From the NCBI GenBank assembly GCA_964020155.1, contig OZ026566.1, positions 792,501 to 840,000 of the forward strand: a stretch of 47,500 nt of DNA, in the 5' to 3' direction. The position numbers and the translations under genes are program-made. The notes beneath the pieces were generated by a model that had not been told where the DNA came from, made no database searches, and saw only the letters and a program-made list of their open reading frames with translations. The first letter of the stretch is position 1, and the number at the start of each line of letters is the position of its first letter. Shown one piece after another: positions 37,809 through 47,500 of this stretch. This DNA is from Chondrilla cf. caribensis. Lineage: Eukaryota > Porifera > Demospongiae > Chondrillida > Chondrillidae.

Positions 37809-40800
37809 TGCGTGTGTGTGTGTGTGTGCATATGTTTTTGTATGTGTCTTCTGTAAAGCTCACCTTAGCCCAGGGACACTGTTGAACGGCTTGGTAGAAG
37901 ACGGCTTCAGCAGCTTTGTGTCCGCCATGTGACAGCTATGTACATGTGAGGGAGTGCATAGTAATAAGATTTACAGCGATATGTTGTACAGTGACAGGAT
38001 GTATGGTAACATATGTACAGTGACAGGATGTAAGGTGTAAGGTGACATATGTACAGTGACAGGATGTAAATTGACATATGTACAGTGACAGGATGTAAAT
38101 TGACATATGTACAGTGACAGGATGTGTAGTACATAATACTGTACAGACAGTACAGCCCTAACAAGCAACATGTATTCAAGTACCTCAAATGTCATATATC
38201 TTCTCCACAGTAAAGGACAGTGACGTCCGCTAGTGTGCTGAGTGGCTCGGAGGTACAAAGATCGAATTCGGTGAGCTACGCCCATCTCTAGCTCCTCCAA
38301 CTGAACAATGGAGACGTCTCTCTGGCGCAGTAGATTCTGTCGGCTCTCCTCAAATGCTAAGGCAACCAGCCATGGGATGGCAGTACGAGCCTTCGGTAAA
38401 TTTTCATTGTAATACTCTCTCACTTTCCCAACCACCATCGAGTGACCCTCGAAAGAAGAAAACAGCGTTAGGAAGTAAGGGCTTTCAGGGAAACAGGAAA
38501 TTCCTTTGAGAAGCGCTGCACGCATGAGTGAGGGTGGGTCTGGATTACGCTCTGAGTGGTGATGGAGAAGTTGTATTTCGGTTGCAATAGTTTGGGCAAG
38601 AAGAGCAGCCATTTTGTTCTGATAGGTTGTCCTGTCAACAGTGCAGATACCCTTGAAATAATCCTGCACCTCTTCCAAAAAACAACATGCCCATCTCAAA
38701 CCTGAGTTTACATAAAGAAATTGGGCACAAGATACCACTCGCAATGAAACCTCATTCACATTCTTGTCACTTTCAATTGAAGAGATTGCCCTTTGAGCAT
38801 TCTCTTTGAGACGTTTTTCAGTTCGAAGGACTAGAGTTGAGGTCACTCTGTCAGGAGAGAACTGAACAAATTTACCTTCAGCAAGGGAGATCAGAGCATG
38901 CTTAGCTTTAAGAAGCTCTTCCTCTCCAGTCTGTACTCTCATGAAGGACGAGAGTCCTGGAAACTGTAGGACTATGGGGCTCAGAGCTGTCCCTAACAAC
39001 AAGCCAACATAAGTAGTGACAGCTTGAAGTAGACCACCTGTAGGATCACTACCCTGTGATGCTTGCACTAAGACTGTTTCCATAACTTTCACCGCAGCTT
39101 CGCGATCCCCGCAAGCAGCCTTCAAAACAGCATACACGCACCACAATGGGACATCATTTCGACACTTTGGGTGCCTTAACAGAGTTTTCGCAAAGTTTTC
39201 AAAGCGTTTGACACTCTGCTTGTACTTTTTGGACACTTTTCGATCCGGCATCTCTTGAGAAGTAACGTGTTGAGAAGAAATGTGACTATATTCAAAGAAT
39301 AGCCACCAACAAGCAAAGTGAGACACAGAGACAGGTGGAACCAATGACAGAACTTGGTTGAAAGAGGAGCGAATGAAAGAAATGGACGCATTGAGACATC
39401 CAGCTTCATTTTCCAATGATTGAAGACATGTTCCAAAGGTCAGGCTCTGGTACTGATATTCTGGGCAAGTGATGTCTGCGCTGAAGGGCATCACGCCACA
39501 TAGCTGGTTGCCAAATCCTAAGATTTGAGACGTGGTCAGAATCCGGGCTGATATCCAATCCGGAGAGAGGAGGGCAACTGGGTAAGGTGGCATGCAACTG
39601 CCAATAAAATGCAGAAAGGTTGCCAAGAGGGAAATCTGTGAACTCTCTTTCTTCACATGAAAGAGAAAGGAACTAATGTCATCGAATAAGACGACACGGT
39701 CTACATCTTCTGGTTCTTCCTCATCTGGTGCAGAAAGGTGCCATGGAAGAAAGTGCTCTTGTTCACGGAATTCCTCAAGATGAGCCCAGGCAACATGAAG
39801 AGGCTTGTTCCCTATCAGTGACATTTCCAAAGCAGTTTCCTCTTCAAGCAATTTATGGAGATTCTCCTCGGGGTAGGATACACTTTCAAGAAACCCACAC
39901 TGCTCTGTTTGGTTGAGTTCTCCGGTCTTCTCTTTCTTTCGCTCCTCAAACCATCTCTTCCACCCTCTGGCATTCTGCTCACCGATGCGCGGAACATTAC
40001 TGTCCCAAAAAGGCTCAAAAAACTCGATTTTGTCTTTGAGGGTGATGTGAGGTACATCCAGTTCCTCTGGACACTGGAAGTTGAACTCAATCAAGGCTTG
40101 TAAATTGGCTAAGGCTTTCTCGGCATGTCCCACATAATGTAGGAAGTAGCAGAGATTGAGGAACATGCACAACATAGCCTCTTCTGTATCTTCCCTGGGC
40201 TTGTGGGAAACAAGCCTACCTTCCACAATGGAGACCAGAGTGGATAGTGCTTTGGCATAGAGATTGAGCAGTGATGACGTGGAAAATGACGAATAGTGCA
40301 TCTGGCAGTAGCTGAGGTATCCAAGCCAGAGATCAGTGTTCTGTGGTTGGCGAAACACAATGTCCTTCCATCGTTTCACGATCCTCTCCCTCTCCCATAT
40401 CTCTTCACACAGTTTCATATGGCCCAGGATCAGTTGGGTATCCATGGGGTTCTTCTCCAAGGCCTTCTCAAATATTGCAATCTTTCTATCGATGAGAGCC
40501 AGTCGAAGCCTCCTTTTTTCACTGGTTGTGCTGAAATCTTGTGGATTCTCGCTGCTGGATATGGTACCTTCTGGAGAAACTCCCCAAAGAATACACTTCT
40601 CCTGAAATTCAATAAATGACAGCCAAAGATCGATATTATGCGGATTCTGTGAGAGACCTCTGTTAAATTCTGCTGTCTTCTGTGCAATATAGCTTTCAAC
40701 AGTCAAAGAAGGTTCATCATCTTTGTGTCCACGATCAACATCTGAAATTTCAATAAATTCTTCCGAATCTTCCTCCTGTGTCACCTTCTCAGAGATTTGC

Positions 40801-41736
40801 CCCAATATCTGAGCAAAACTGAGAACATCTCTACTGGATATCAACCGGGAGGTAAAATAGCGACTGTTCTTTTTATTCTTCTGTTTGAGGCTCTTGATAT
40901 TCCGTCCGTCATCCCACGCAAATTCCTGCTTGTCTGACTGACCCACACAGAATAGGGAGCACCTTCTGTAATTGGCGACATGAGAACGATACAAGGTATT
41001 GTAAGCGAGGTTCTCTGCATCCGGCTTCTTGTCAAAGCGATATGCAGCTTCAGGTTTTAGACCAGTTTCCTCCAACCAAAGGTTCTTATCTAGCGGAAAA
41101 ATATATGCCATGTGAAGCATACAGGCATACATACCTACAAGTATATGACTACATAATGTGATGGACATACTTGAAGATTTGGAGCTTTGAGAATACTTTG
41201 TTGCTTCCTGTAAAGGTTTAAATTTAGTCTTCTTCTCATTGTGAAGAACCTCTTTAGGGTGACTATGAGGTCGTTTTCCTGTTACTTTATCGTCTTCCTT
41301 TTTATGTTCAGCTGTTTTGAAACTATCTTCAACCTTTTCTATCAACTGGGGTTTGAAACTCGAGTTACACAGCCAACTCTCAGCAGTGCCTGCAGGTGAA
41401 AGAAATGTTTATAAGCGATTGTACATTAAGTCTTTCCAGCCAAGCACTGGTGGTTCAGTGGTAGAATCCTCGCCTGCCACGCGGGGGGCCCGGGTTCGAT
41501 TCCCGGCCAGTGCACTTTTACTTTTTTTTTCTTCAACACACAATTCAAATTCGGTTATTAAGGGTCTATGGTCTGATGTATGTCAGTGAAATCTGAATAA
41601 TCTATACTGAATTGAATGGTGTAGTTCGGTGCTCACCGGGGTCCTTGCCGGTTTCTTCCACACTTTTCTCCACATCGGAGGAACCTTGACGTTTCAGAGC
41701 GGAGGGAAATAAAGGCTTCGGTATCTGTTCTGCCAT
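36943..41736 (-). CDS. NRDE2: NRDE2, nuclear exosome/RNA-surveillance regulator
   Basis: Five minus-strand exons: 41736-41637, 41389-41171, 41089-38184, 37935-37864 and 37119-36943, phases 1, 1, 0, 0, giving 1157 aa (human about 1164). The N-terminus (LFPSALK, then AESWLCNSSF) and the conserved block DKKPDAENLAYNTLYR match the part of NRDE2 that binds the helicase MTREX. The long exon holds the NRDE-2/HAT-like helical repeats (NPHNIDLWLSFIEFQ, NPMDTQLILGHMKLCE, QPQNTDLWLGYLSYC). The end (FYQAVQQCPWAK, AIYVDAARSLPD, EKEIRLRAPIEE) also fits. In animals NRDE2 restrains MTREX and exosome activity and supports splicing and genome stability; in nematodes it acts in nuclear RNAi. Intron 2 is only 81 nt and stop-free in frame, so its removal is an inference. 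Confidence 0.93.
37610..37726 (+). other. 38-codon ORF in NRDE2 intron 4, doubtful
   Basis: An ATG in good context (aaaATGG) opens MADQGSATSDYTQSG and ends at TGA after 38 codons, antisense to NRDE2. It lies next to sequence that looks repeat-derived (37185-37320, with gtctcgcgtagcc). It may be a fragment of a mobile element or chance. No function assigned. Confidence 0.15.
37738..37829. repeat. (TG)n microsatellite, NRDE2 intron 4
   Basis: About 90 bp of TG, 35 bp from the exon 4 donor; sense strand is (CA)n. Confidence 0.95.
37985..38130. repeat. 29-bp tandem repeat, NRDE2 intron 3
   Basis: About five copies of a unit with gtgacaggatgtaaattgac and atatgtaca. The stop-free frame joins onto the large NRDE2 exon and artificially lengthens its ORF. 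Confidence 0.85.
41444..41514 (+). tRNA. tRNA-Gly (anticodon GCC)
   Basis: A 71-nt tRNA. The acceptor arms GCACTGG and CCAGTGC pair fully. Box A is TGGTTCAGTGG, the anticodon loop CTGCCAC puts GCC at 41476-41478, and the T arm with box B is CCGGG-TTCGATT-CCCGG, with discriminator A. The sequence is nearly the same as animal tRNA-Gly-GCC. A T-run (41515-41530) supplies a Pol III terminator. It lies in NRDE2 intron 1 on the opposite strand, has no intron, and no stem mismatch beyond one U-G wobble. Confidence 0.97.
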
Positions 41737-42065
41737 GACACTCTATGGACACAGCTGCATCACCTACCAGTAAAGAATGAAATAGCAAAATTGTTTTACA
41801 TATTATTACGTTTCAATTATAAACTTAGCACGACCCACCAGAAACCGGCAGAGAGACAATGTATGTACCGAGTCAAATAGAGTTCGTTACTAATATTAAG
41901 TCTATTCTATTCACTCAACAAGTAGATAAAGTACTCACTAATAAGATATTTGCTTTCGTGAGGTTATAGACAGACGATCATAATTTCATCTCGTTTGTCA
42001 GTACTCGATATATCACTGTGCATACGTCGACAGCAGCCATATTACTAGTAGGCCTATCTTGCAAA
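41737..42065. promoter_or_regulatory. Bidirectional promoter interval NRDE2 / FANCL
   Basis: The divergent start codons are 329 bp apart, with no other gene between. Promoter role inferred from layout. Confidence 0.5.
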
Positions 42066-43762
42066 ATGGCGGGCATTTCGGGTAAGTTCCCACTGCTGTT
42101 ACCTTGTGACAAGTCCTTTAAAACCTATGAAGGCTACATTAGAGCTAAGGTGAGCTTTAGTTAGTTAAATATGCGGATAACTCTGAGATTAAGAAATCAT
42201 GTAAATCTTTCCTACATTACTATAAGTATTACTTAGACATCGTCTCCTTCCTGCAATCATAAGTACTCTATACTACTGTGTAGTATAGAGTACCTATGCT
42301 GCAATACACCTGCCGTGTGGGTCGTTCCGATGCCACGGTAAATGAACCATCTCTCCTACATTTGAACATACATAACTTGCTAATTATGATGTTAGTTGTT
42401 TGCAGAGTGCATAGGTCACCCGAATAACTTCACAACATTTCATGACAGCAGTTATTGTGGTCCTGCAGTGTAGTACTAATATTATGTGTGTGAAGGATAT
42501 CATGTGATCATCACGTGATGTGGTGGAGTAGAGCTACTATAGCCTTCACTACAGGGTTATCAGTTTTGGATTCGAGTTGGGTTGGCAGAAGGTGGCAATC
42601 CTCCGCTGCTAGATTTGGACTGGCAGCTTGGTTTCTTGCTGAAAGGATTGGAAGATGCTGTAACAAAGGTGAACCAATTTAGAGACAATCAAGTGGAATG
42701 AATACAGGACCACCGACTCACACTGTAGTCCGTTCATGAGTTTCTGTAATTAAATCATTAACCACTTAATTCTATGTTTGTTTATTGTTGATTGACTGAT
42801 AGTTGTGTGTTTGTTGTTTGTCACCTGACTGCCAATTACAGCTGTGTCTGGTCTGAATGGCTAGCTATCAGGAGCCCTACCTCACTGTAGGCATAGTGCA
42901 CATACAGCGTTGATCCTGTTTTCAAATATTGTAGATAGTGTGTTGTTGGTTCAAGTTATCTCTCTTCTTGTACAGAAATTGACGGAGGCCTCCACTTTGG
43001 TGGAATTCTTGGAATACTTCTGTAGTTTCATTGTATGTGCTGTTTGCTACAGTGTGTAAGTGTTGTGCAATGGTTTGCGAATGTTGTGCAACAGTATGTA
43101 GGTGTTGTGCAATGATTTGTGAGTGTTGTGCAACAGTGTGTAGGTGTTGTGCAGTGGTTTGTGAGCATTGCACAACAGTGTGTAAGTATTGTCCAATGGT
43201 TTGTGGATGTTGCACAACAGTGTGTAAGTATTGTGCTATGGTTTGTGAATGTTGTGCAATAGTGTATAAGTGTTGTGCAATGGTTTGTGAATGTTGTGCA
43301 ACTATGTGTTTTGTGTGTGTGTGTGTGTGTGTGTGTGTTTGTGTGATTGTTATGCAATAGTGTGTGAGTATCAAGCTGAAGTGTGTGTCAATGGTATGAT
43401 TCTCAGCTGTTTTCTGTATTTTATAGGAGAATTTATTGCAAACGAAGGGAATTGGTTCCTTGGACTGTTCCTCTAAATCTGACTTTTGTGAGTCAGTGAT
43501 TATGGAATTGGACCAAATTGGATGGGACAGGTAACACAGACTCAGTAAAACTGTATATTTCTTTGGATATTCATTGAACTCATGGTTCATCATGTCTGTA
43601 GAGTGAAGAGTGTCAGTGATGACCTGTCTTCCGTGGTCCTTGTGGCCTGGTCAGTTCAGTGGGGAGCGTGCTATCATCATCTCCTGCAACAACCATACTT
43701 TTTCTCTCCACTCAGGGATGAAGGGGGTAGAGAGCACCATCTTGATTGCCACCTATCACCAG

Positions 43763-43800
<38 letters not shown>

Positions 43801-43831
43801 GTGGCGCGCGCGCGTGTGTGTGCGTGTGCGT

Positions 43832-43891
<60 letters not shown>

Positions 43892-45487
43892 TGGTGCATG
43901 TGTGCGTGCACGTGTACATGTGTACTCCTGTGTGTTTATGTCTGTACATGTGTTAGTATGTGTATTCCTTGTAGCATCCAAACAAAACTCCACTATTCCA
44001 TGCTGACCTTCCTGTGGCTTTCTCTCCAAGATGGAAGTCAAAGGTGTGTGTGTGAATAATCCAGTTACATGGATTTGTATCCTTGTGAACACTCCCCACC
44101 CCCCCACCGCACACACGCACACTTCATATCATTCATGCAACATTCGTTTTACAGAACACTCTCAAAGACATATTGGTGCAGTTTAAGAAGGTGAGGCCTA
44201 GCTGAAGTGTCTCTGAAATGTTATGTCTTGGTGTGTTGAAGGGGCCACATTACCAAGGGCCACATTACCAAGGGCCACATTACCAAGGGCCACATTACCA
44301 AGGGTCACATTATCAAGGGTCACATTATCAAGGGTCACAATATCAAGAGTCACATTATCAAGGGTCGCATTAGCAAGGGTCGCATTAGCAAGAGTCCCTT
44401 TATCAAGGGTCAAATTATCGATAGTCACATTATCAAGGGTTACATTAGCAAGAGTCCCTTTATCAAGAGTCACATTATCAAGGGTCGCATTATCACACTA
44501 TCAAGGGTCACATTATCGACAGTCACATTATCAAGGGTCACATTATCGATGGTCACGTTATCAAGGGTCTCTTCATCAAGGGTCACATTATCAAGGGTCA
44601 CATTATCGACCGTCACATTATCAAGGGTCACATTATCAAGGGTCACATTTTCTCCAGTGTCATACTTTGAAGAGTCTTATCAGTGCCTACCTAACGTGTA
44701 TCATTACAGGAGTTAACATGCTATCAAAACTTTTGGAACATTCTGGACGAACAATATCAAGAGTCACATTATCAAGGGTCACAATATCAAGAGTCACATT
44801 ATGAAGGGTCACATTAGCAAAAGTCCCTTTATCAAGGGTCACATTATCAAGGGTCACATTATCGAGGGTCACATTATCAAGGGTCTCTTCATCAAGGGTC
44901 GCATTATCAAGGGTCACATTATTGGGGGGGGGGGGGGGTCACATTATCGGGGGGTCACATTATCTGGGGGTCACATTAACAAGGGTCACATTTTCTCCAG
45001 TGTCATACTTTGAAGAGTCTTATCAGTGCCTACCTAACGTGTATCATTACAGGAGTTAACATGCTATCAAAACTTTTGGAACATTCTGGACGAAATAGAT
45101 AACAAAGTGTGGGTCTTGAGCCCAAAGCCACCCAACAGGTCTGTAAGAAGGAGGCTCTTTGCGTTTGGTGAGTTACTTCAACTGCCGATTCTACTTCTGC
45201 TCTACTGTTCTCTTGGCTGTTGAGTGCAGTAAACGTTTGTTGATCCTTCACCACTTATTCACCAAACCAACATTATTTGTGTACGCGATAATAATCTGCC
45301 AGACTCGCTAATCTGTCACATTTTTTCTCAACTGATGGTGGGAAGTTAATGAGAATTCCCTGTACTGATGTGTGATTGGAGAGTATTGTTTTGCTAGGGC
45401 ACAGCATGTTCATTCAAATGGTTTTGAATCCTCTACATCCACACGGAGTGCCAGATGTCAAGTTCGTTGGACCAGATAAAAGTGAGT

Positions 45488-45581
<94 letters not shown>

Positions 45582-46910
45582 TGTGTGTATACACGCAGAC
45601 ATGTGTGCATGTATGTACGTATATACTGTATGCATATACTGTTTGTATGCACGCTTATGTGTAACTTGGTACATGTGTATATGTACATACATACGTACGT
45701 ACACACAGTGTGTACATACATGAGGCACTTTGTGACACCTCCTGGGGTGCTGTACCTTGTTGCTTTCTCAGGTGTTGAGGAATACCACAGAAGGCTCAGC
45801 TGTGCTATGGACACATGGTCAGTACTTCACATGTTGTCTTGTCCACTGGTAGCGTGTCAGCTAACTACGGCTCCACTGTGTCTGTATCAGGAATGAGGAG
45901 GTCTCCATTTTGGAGAATTTTGAAAGAATCCTTCAAGTAGAAATCCCTTCAAGAAAGAGTCTCAAAAGAGAGGTTTGTCGTCACAAAATGCTACCTACTT
46001 TGGAATCTTGCTTTATAAACAAATCTTAATCTGCTACATCCACCTGTATGTATGTACTGATGTCACATATGTATATTATACCAAATCTGGGTTTGGGAGT
46101 CGGTGAATTATATGTTGTTTCGCTGAAGTTTTCTGGAGCAATAAACAAGTCAGCAATCCTGAGCTGATAGTGTTGCTCTGTGCATTATTGTGTAAGATTG
46201 CTGCTTCACACGTGATCCAACATCTTGTGTCTCTATTCCAGCAGGTCTGGATGAAAGTGGTGTCCTATGTGTATGTGGAAGGTTACTGATTTGCATGTAA
46301 TAGTTGTATCCTGCCTAGGTGTGCTGCAGCAGTGTTCGTCTAGTGTGCAGCATTTTATCTGCTGCAGCACACCTAGGCAGGATACAACTATTTTGTGTCC
46401 TGGGTGGCGAATGATAGACAATTTATACTGCAAATATGCACATAGTCCAATGCAACATATTATATGCAATAGAAATGTGTTTACTAATTTCCTGCCTTGT
46501 TCTCACGCAATTAATCCCAACAATGAAACCTGTCTGGTGAACTGTGCACACATCAGTGAACTGTGCTTCCAGCGCTGATGTGTGCACACTTTTCTCTTTG
46601 ATCTTTCGCCGAACCAGGATACAAGTATTGTCCAACAAATTCTTGTATCTCCGGCTATCTAGCTAATCCAACCTAACAGTGTTCCTCTGTACGTACTACA
46701 TGTGGTGCTTACATGTACGTAGTCCAATGTTTTGTGGAATTTGCTACGTAATCCTGTTGGTGTACAGAAAGCCTTCACAATTGTCTTCTTAGGAAGTATG
46801 TAAGAACTGCGGAGTGTGTCTAGAGCACGAGGGAGAGGATGGGGCAATACCGGAAATTTTCTGTAATGACGAGAGGTGTGGTCAAGTGTTTCACAAAGCA
46901 TGTATAGTTG

Positions 46911-46941
<31 letters not shown>

Positions 46942-47215
46942 CATGTGCTCATGTGTACACGTATGTGCATGCCTATGTCTCAATGTTCATATGCATGGTG
47001 TATGTACATACGCATTGTGTTTACGGTCCATACCAGCTAACACGCCCATTCTCTCCATCATGTACCCTGTTCTCACCACCCAGTGGATCAGAACCAGGCC
47101 GGAGAGTAGGATGACGTTCAACACTATCCTTGGACTGTGTCCGTACTGCAAACAGGTACACTGTGCGTGTTGGCCATACGTACGTATGTCGGTGTCTTCG
47201 ACGCCGAGCGGGTGA
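42066..47215 (+). CDS. FANCL: FANCL, Fanconi anaemia E3 ubiquitin ligase
   Basis: Fourteen plus-strand exons: 42066-42149, 42555-42668, 42976-43032, 43427-43530, 43602-43649, 43716-43764, 43975-44043, 44155-44190, 45053-45167, 45398-45481, 45772-45817, 45891-45972, 46793-46912, 47084-47215. All phases close, giving 379 aa; human FANCL is 375. The N-terminal ELF domain has FPLLLPCDKSFKTYEGYI. The central DRWD region has IGWDR, GGREHHLDCHL, HADLPVAF and LDEIDNKVWVL. The C-terminal RING/PHD-like finger (about 298-359) has CKNCGVC, CNDERCGQVFHKAC and LCPYC. FANCL works with the E2 UBE2T to monoubiquitinate FANCD2-FANCI in interstrand crosslink repair. The last 20 residues after CPYCKQ differ from the human tail, so another terminal exon is possible. 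Intron 8 carries a minisatellite and a broken copy of exon 9. Confidence 0.94.
42263..42293. repeat. Small palindrome in FANCL intron 1
   Basis: 13-bp arms (gtactctatacta) with a 5-nt loop. Confidence 0.8.
43056..43300. repeat. 42-bp tandem repeat, FANCL intron 3
   Basis: Five to six copies of a unit made of two similar halves (gtgttgtgcaatggtttgtga and tgttgtgcaacagtgtgta), followed by a short TG tract (43313-43345). Confidence 0.85.
43765..43890. repeat. (TG)n microsatellite starting at the FANCL exon 6 donor
   Basis: Exon 6 ends CACCAGAT and the intron starts directly as (GT)n, with a cgcgcgcg interruption. Confidence 0.92.
44245..44998. repeat. 15-bp minisatellite, FANCL intron 8
   Basis: About 40 copies of gggtcacattatcaa, broken at 44653-44751 by the partial exon 9 duplicate and containing a 14-G run at about 44925-44938. 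Confidence 0.95.
44710..44751 (+). pseudogene. Partial duplicate of FANCL exon 9
   Basis: The first 42 nt of exon 9, with 70 nt of upstream intron including the ttacag acceptor, are copied: 44640-44751 equals 44983-45094. The copy then runs into the 15-bp minisatellite, has no donor, and meets an in-frame stop within about 60 nt. It can act as a decoy acceptor but not as a working exon. Confidence 0.88.
45489..45578. repeat. (TG)n microsatellite after the FANCL exon 10 donor
   Basis: The intron starts GTGAGTG and passes at once into about 90 bp of (GT)n. Confidence 0.95.
46299..46392. mobile_element. 94-bp foldback element with 33-bp perfect arms
   Basis: The arm aatagttgtatcctgcctag... (33 bp) is repeated inverted after a 28-nt loop. 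It lies in FANCL intron 12. A second small inverted repeat (tgtgcacacatcag) lies at 46543-46588. Confidence 0.85.
46913..46941. repeat. (TG)n tract starting at the FANCL exon 13 donor
   Basis: Exon 13 ends ATAGTTGAG and the intron begins as a perfect (GT)n run. Confidence 0.92.
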
Positions 47216-47500
47216 CCTTTCAATTAAATTTTAAGGACTGTCGTAGCATTATAACTTTAATTATAAGACTATGAAGGTACGTAGATCTATATTGTGTGTA
47301 TTATAAGTGTAACAGCTTCGATGAACGTAATAACTTCAGCAAGTGTTCATCTAAGCCTAAAAAAGATACCCAAGTAATTCGAGTGTTGGGGCCGCTAGCC
47401 CCACAAGTTTTTGAACTCGAATCACTTGTATTTTGCACACATTTTGACTGATCAATGTATTCCCTGTATTGTTAACGTTCTCCTGTGTTTGTCTATATTT
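47216..47500. other. 3' flank of FANCL
   Basis: AT-rich sequence with no further gene visible. A distal FANCL exon beyond the window cannot be ruled out. Confidence 0.5.

Noticed and set aside
44223..44804. 193-aa ORF with LPRATLPRVTLSRV repeats
   Set aside because: Translation of the 15-bp FANCL intron 8 minisatellite.
45285..45372. Possible half of a MITE (ctaatctgtcac ... gagaattccctgta)
   Set aside because: Only one end resembles the MITE at 7576-7754; no second terminus was found.

Overview
This window is eukaryotic nuclear DNA from an animal, probably an early-branching metazoan such as a demosponge. The evidence is intron-rich genes with GT..AG introns in conserved phases, a motile-cilium gene (DRC7) with an RFX X-box, metazoan-type NRDE2, FANCL, ADCK1 and acid phosphatase genes, a DIRS-order tyrosine-recombinase retrotransposon, many foldback elements and very abundant CA/TG microsatellites. 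The sponge assignment is an inference from genome style, not proof. I rebuilt the gene models by hand from splice sites, reading phase and remembered family sequences.

Layout, left to right. (1) 245-8691, minus strand: two head-to-tail histidine acid phosphatase genes with matching exon phases. The left copy runs off the window; the right copy is complete with 11 exons. (2) 9202-12861, minus: complete ADCK1 (8 exons, about 520 aa). (3) 13034-22756, plus: a small CEBPZOS-like gene (3 exons, 94 aa). Its first intron has been expanded by an apparently young 8.1 kb Ngaro/PAT-like retrotransposon in the opposite orientation (13226-21363). (4) 22830-25146: no gene, but degenerate repeats, a tRNA-like SINE head and foldback elements. 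(5) 25147-33567, minus: complete DRC7 (16 exons, 844 aa). (6) 33951-36322, plus: an unrecognised 123-aa cysteine-rich single-pass membrane protein (3 exons) whose second intron holds a 0.93 kb array of 19-bp repeats. (7) 36943-41736, minus: complete NRDE2 (5 exons, about 1157 aa) with a tRNA-Gly(GCC) gene in intron 1 on the opposite strand. (8) 42066-47215, plus: complete FANCL (14 exons, 379 aa).

Three gene pairs are head-to-head over short gaps: ADCK1/CEBPZOS (172 bp), DRC7/cysteine-rich gene (383 bp) and NRDE2/FANCL (329 bp). This suggests shared bidirectional promoters. The genes do not form one pathway; they cover lysosomal phosphatase, mitochondrial, axonemal, nuclear RNA surveillance and DNA crosslink repair functions.

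The most striking themes are: GT microsatellites that begin exactly at splice donors in several unrelated genes; a different intronic minisatellite in almost every gene; two copies of a terminal-inverted-repeat element that each carry the same 17-bp minisatellite; a partial exon duplication inside a FANCL minisatellite; a retrotransposon whose gag appears to be spliced over a 2.1 kb intron filled with 63-bp repeats; and a small palindromic retroelement with a hammerhead-like core.
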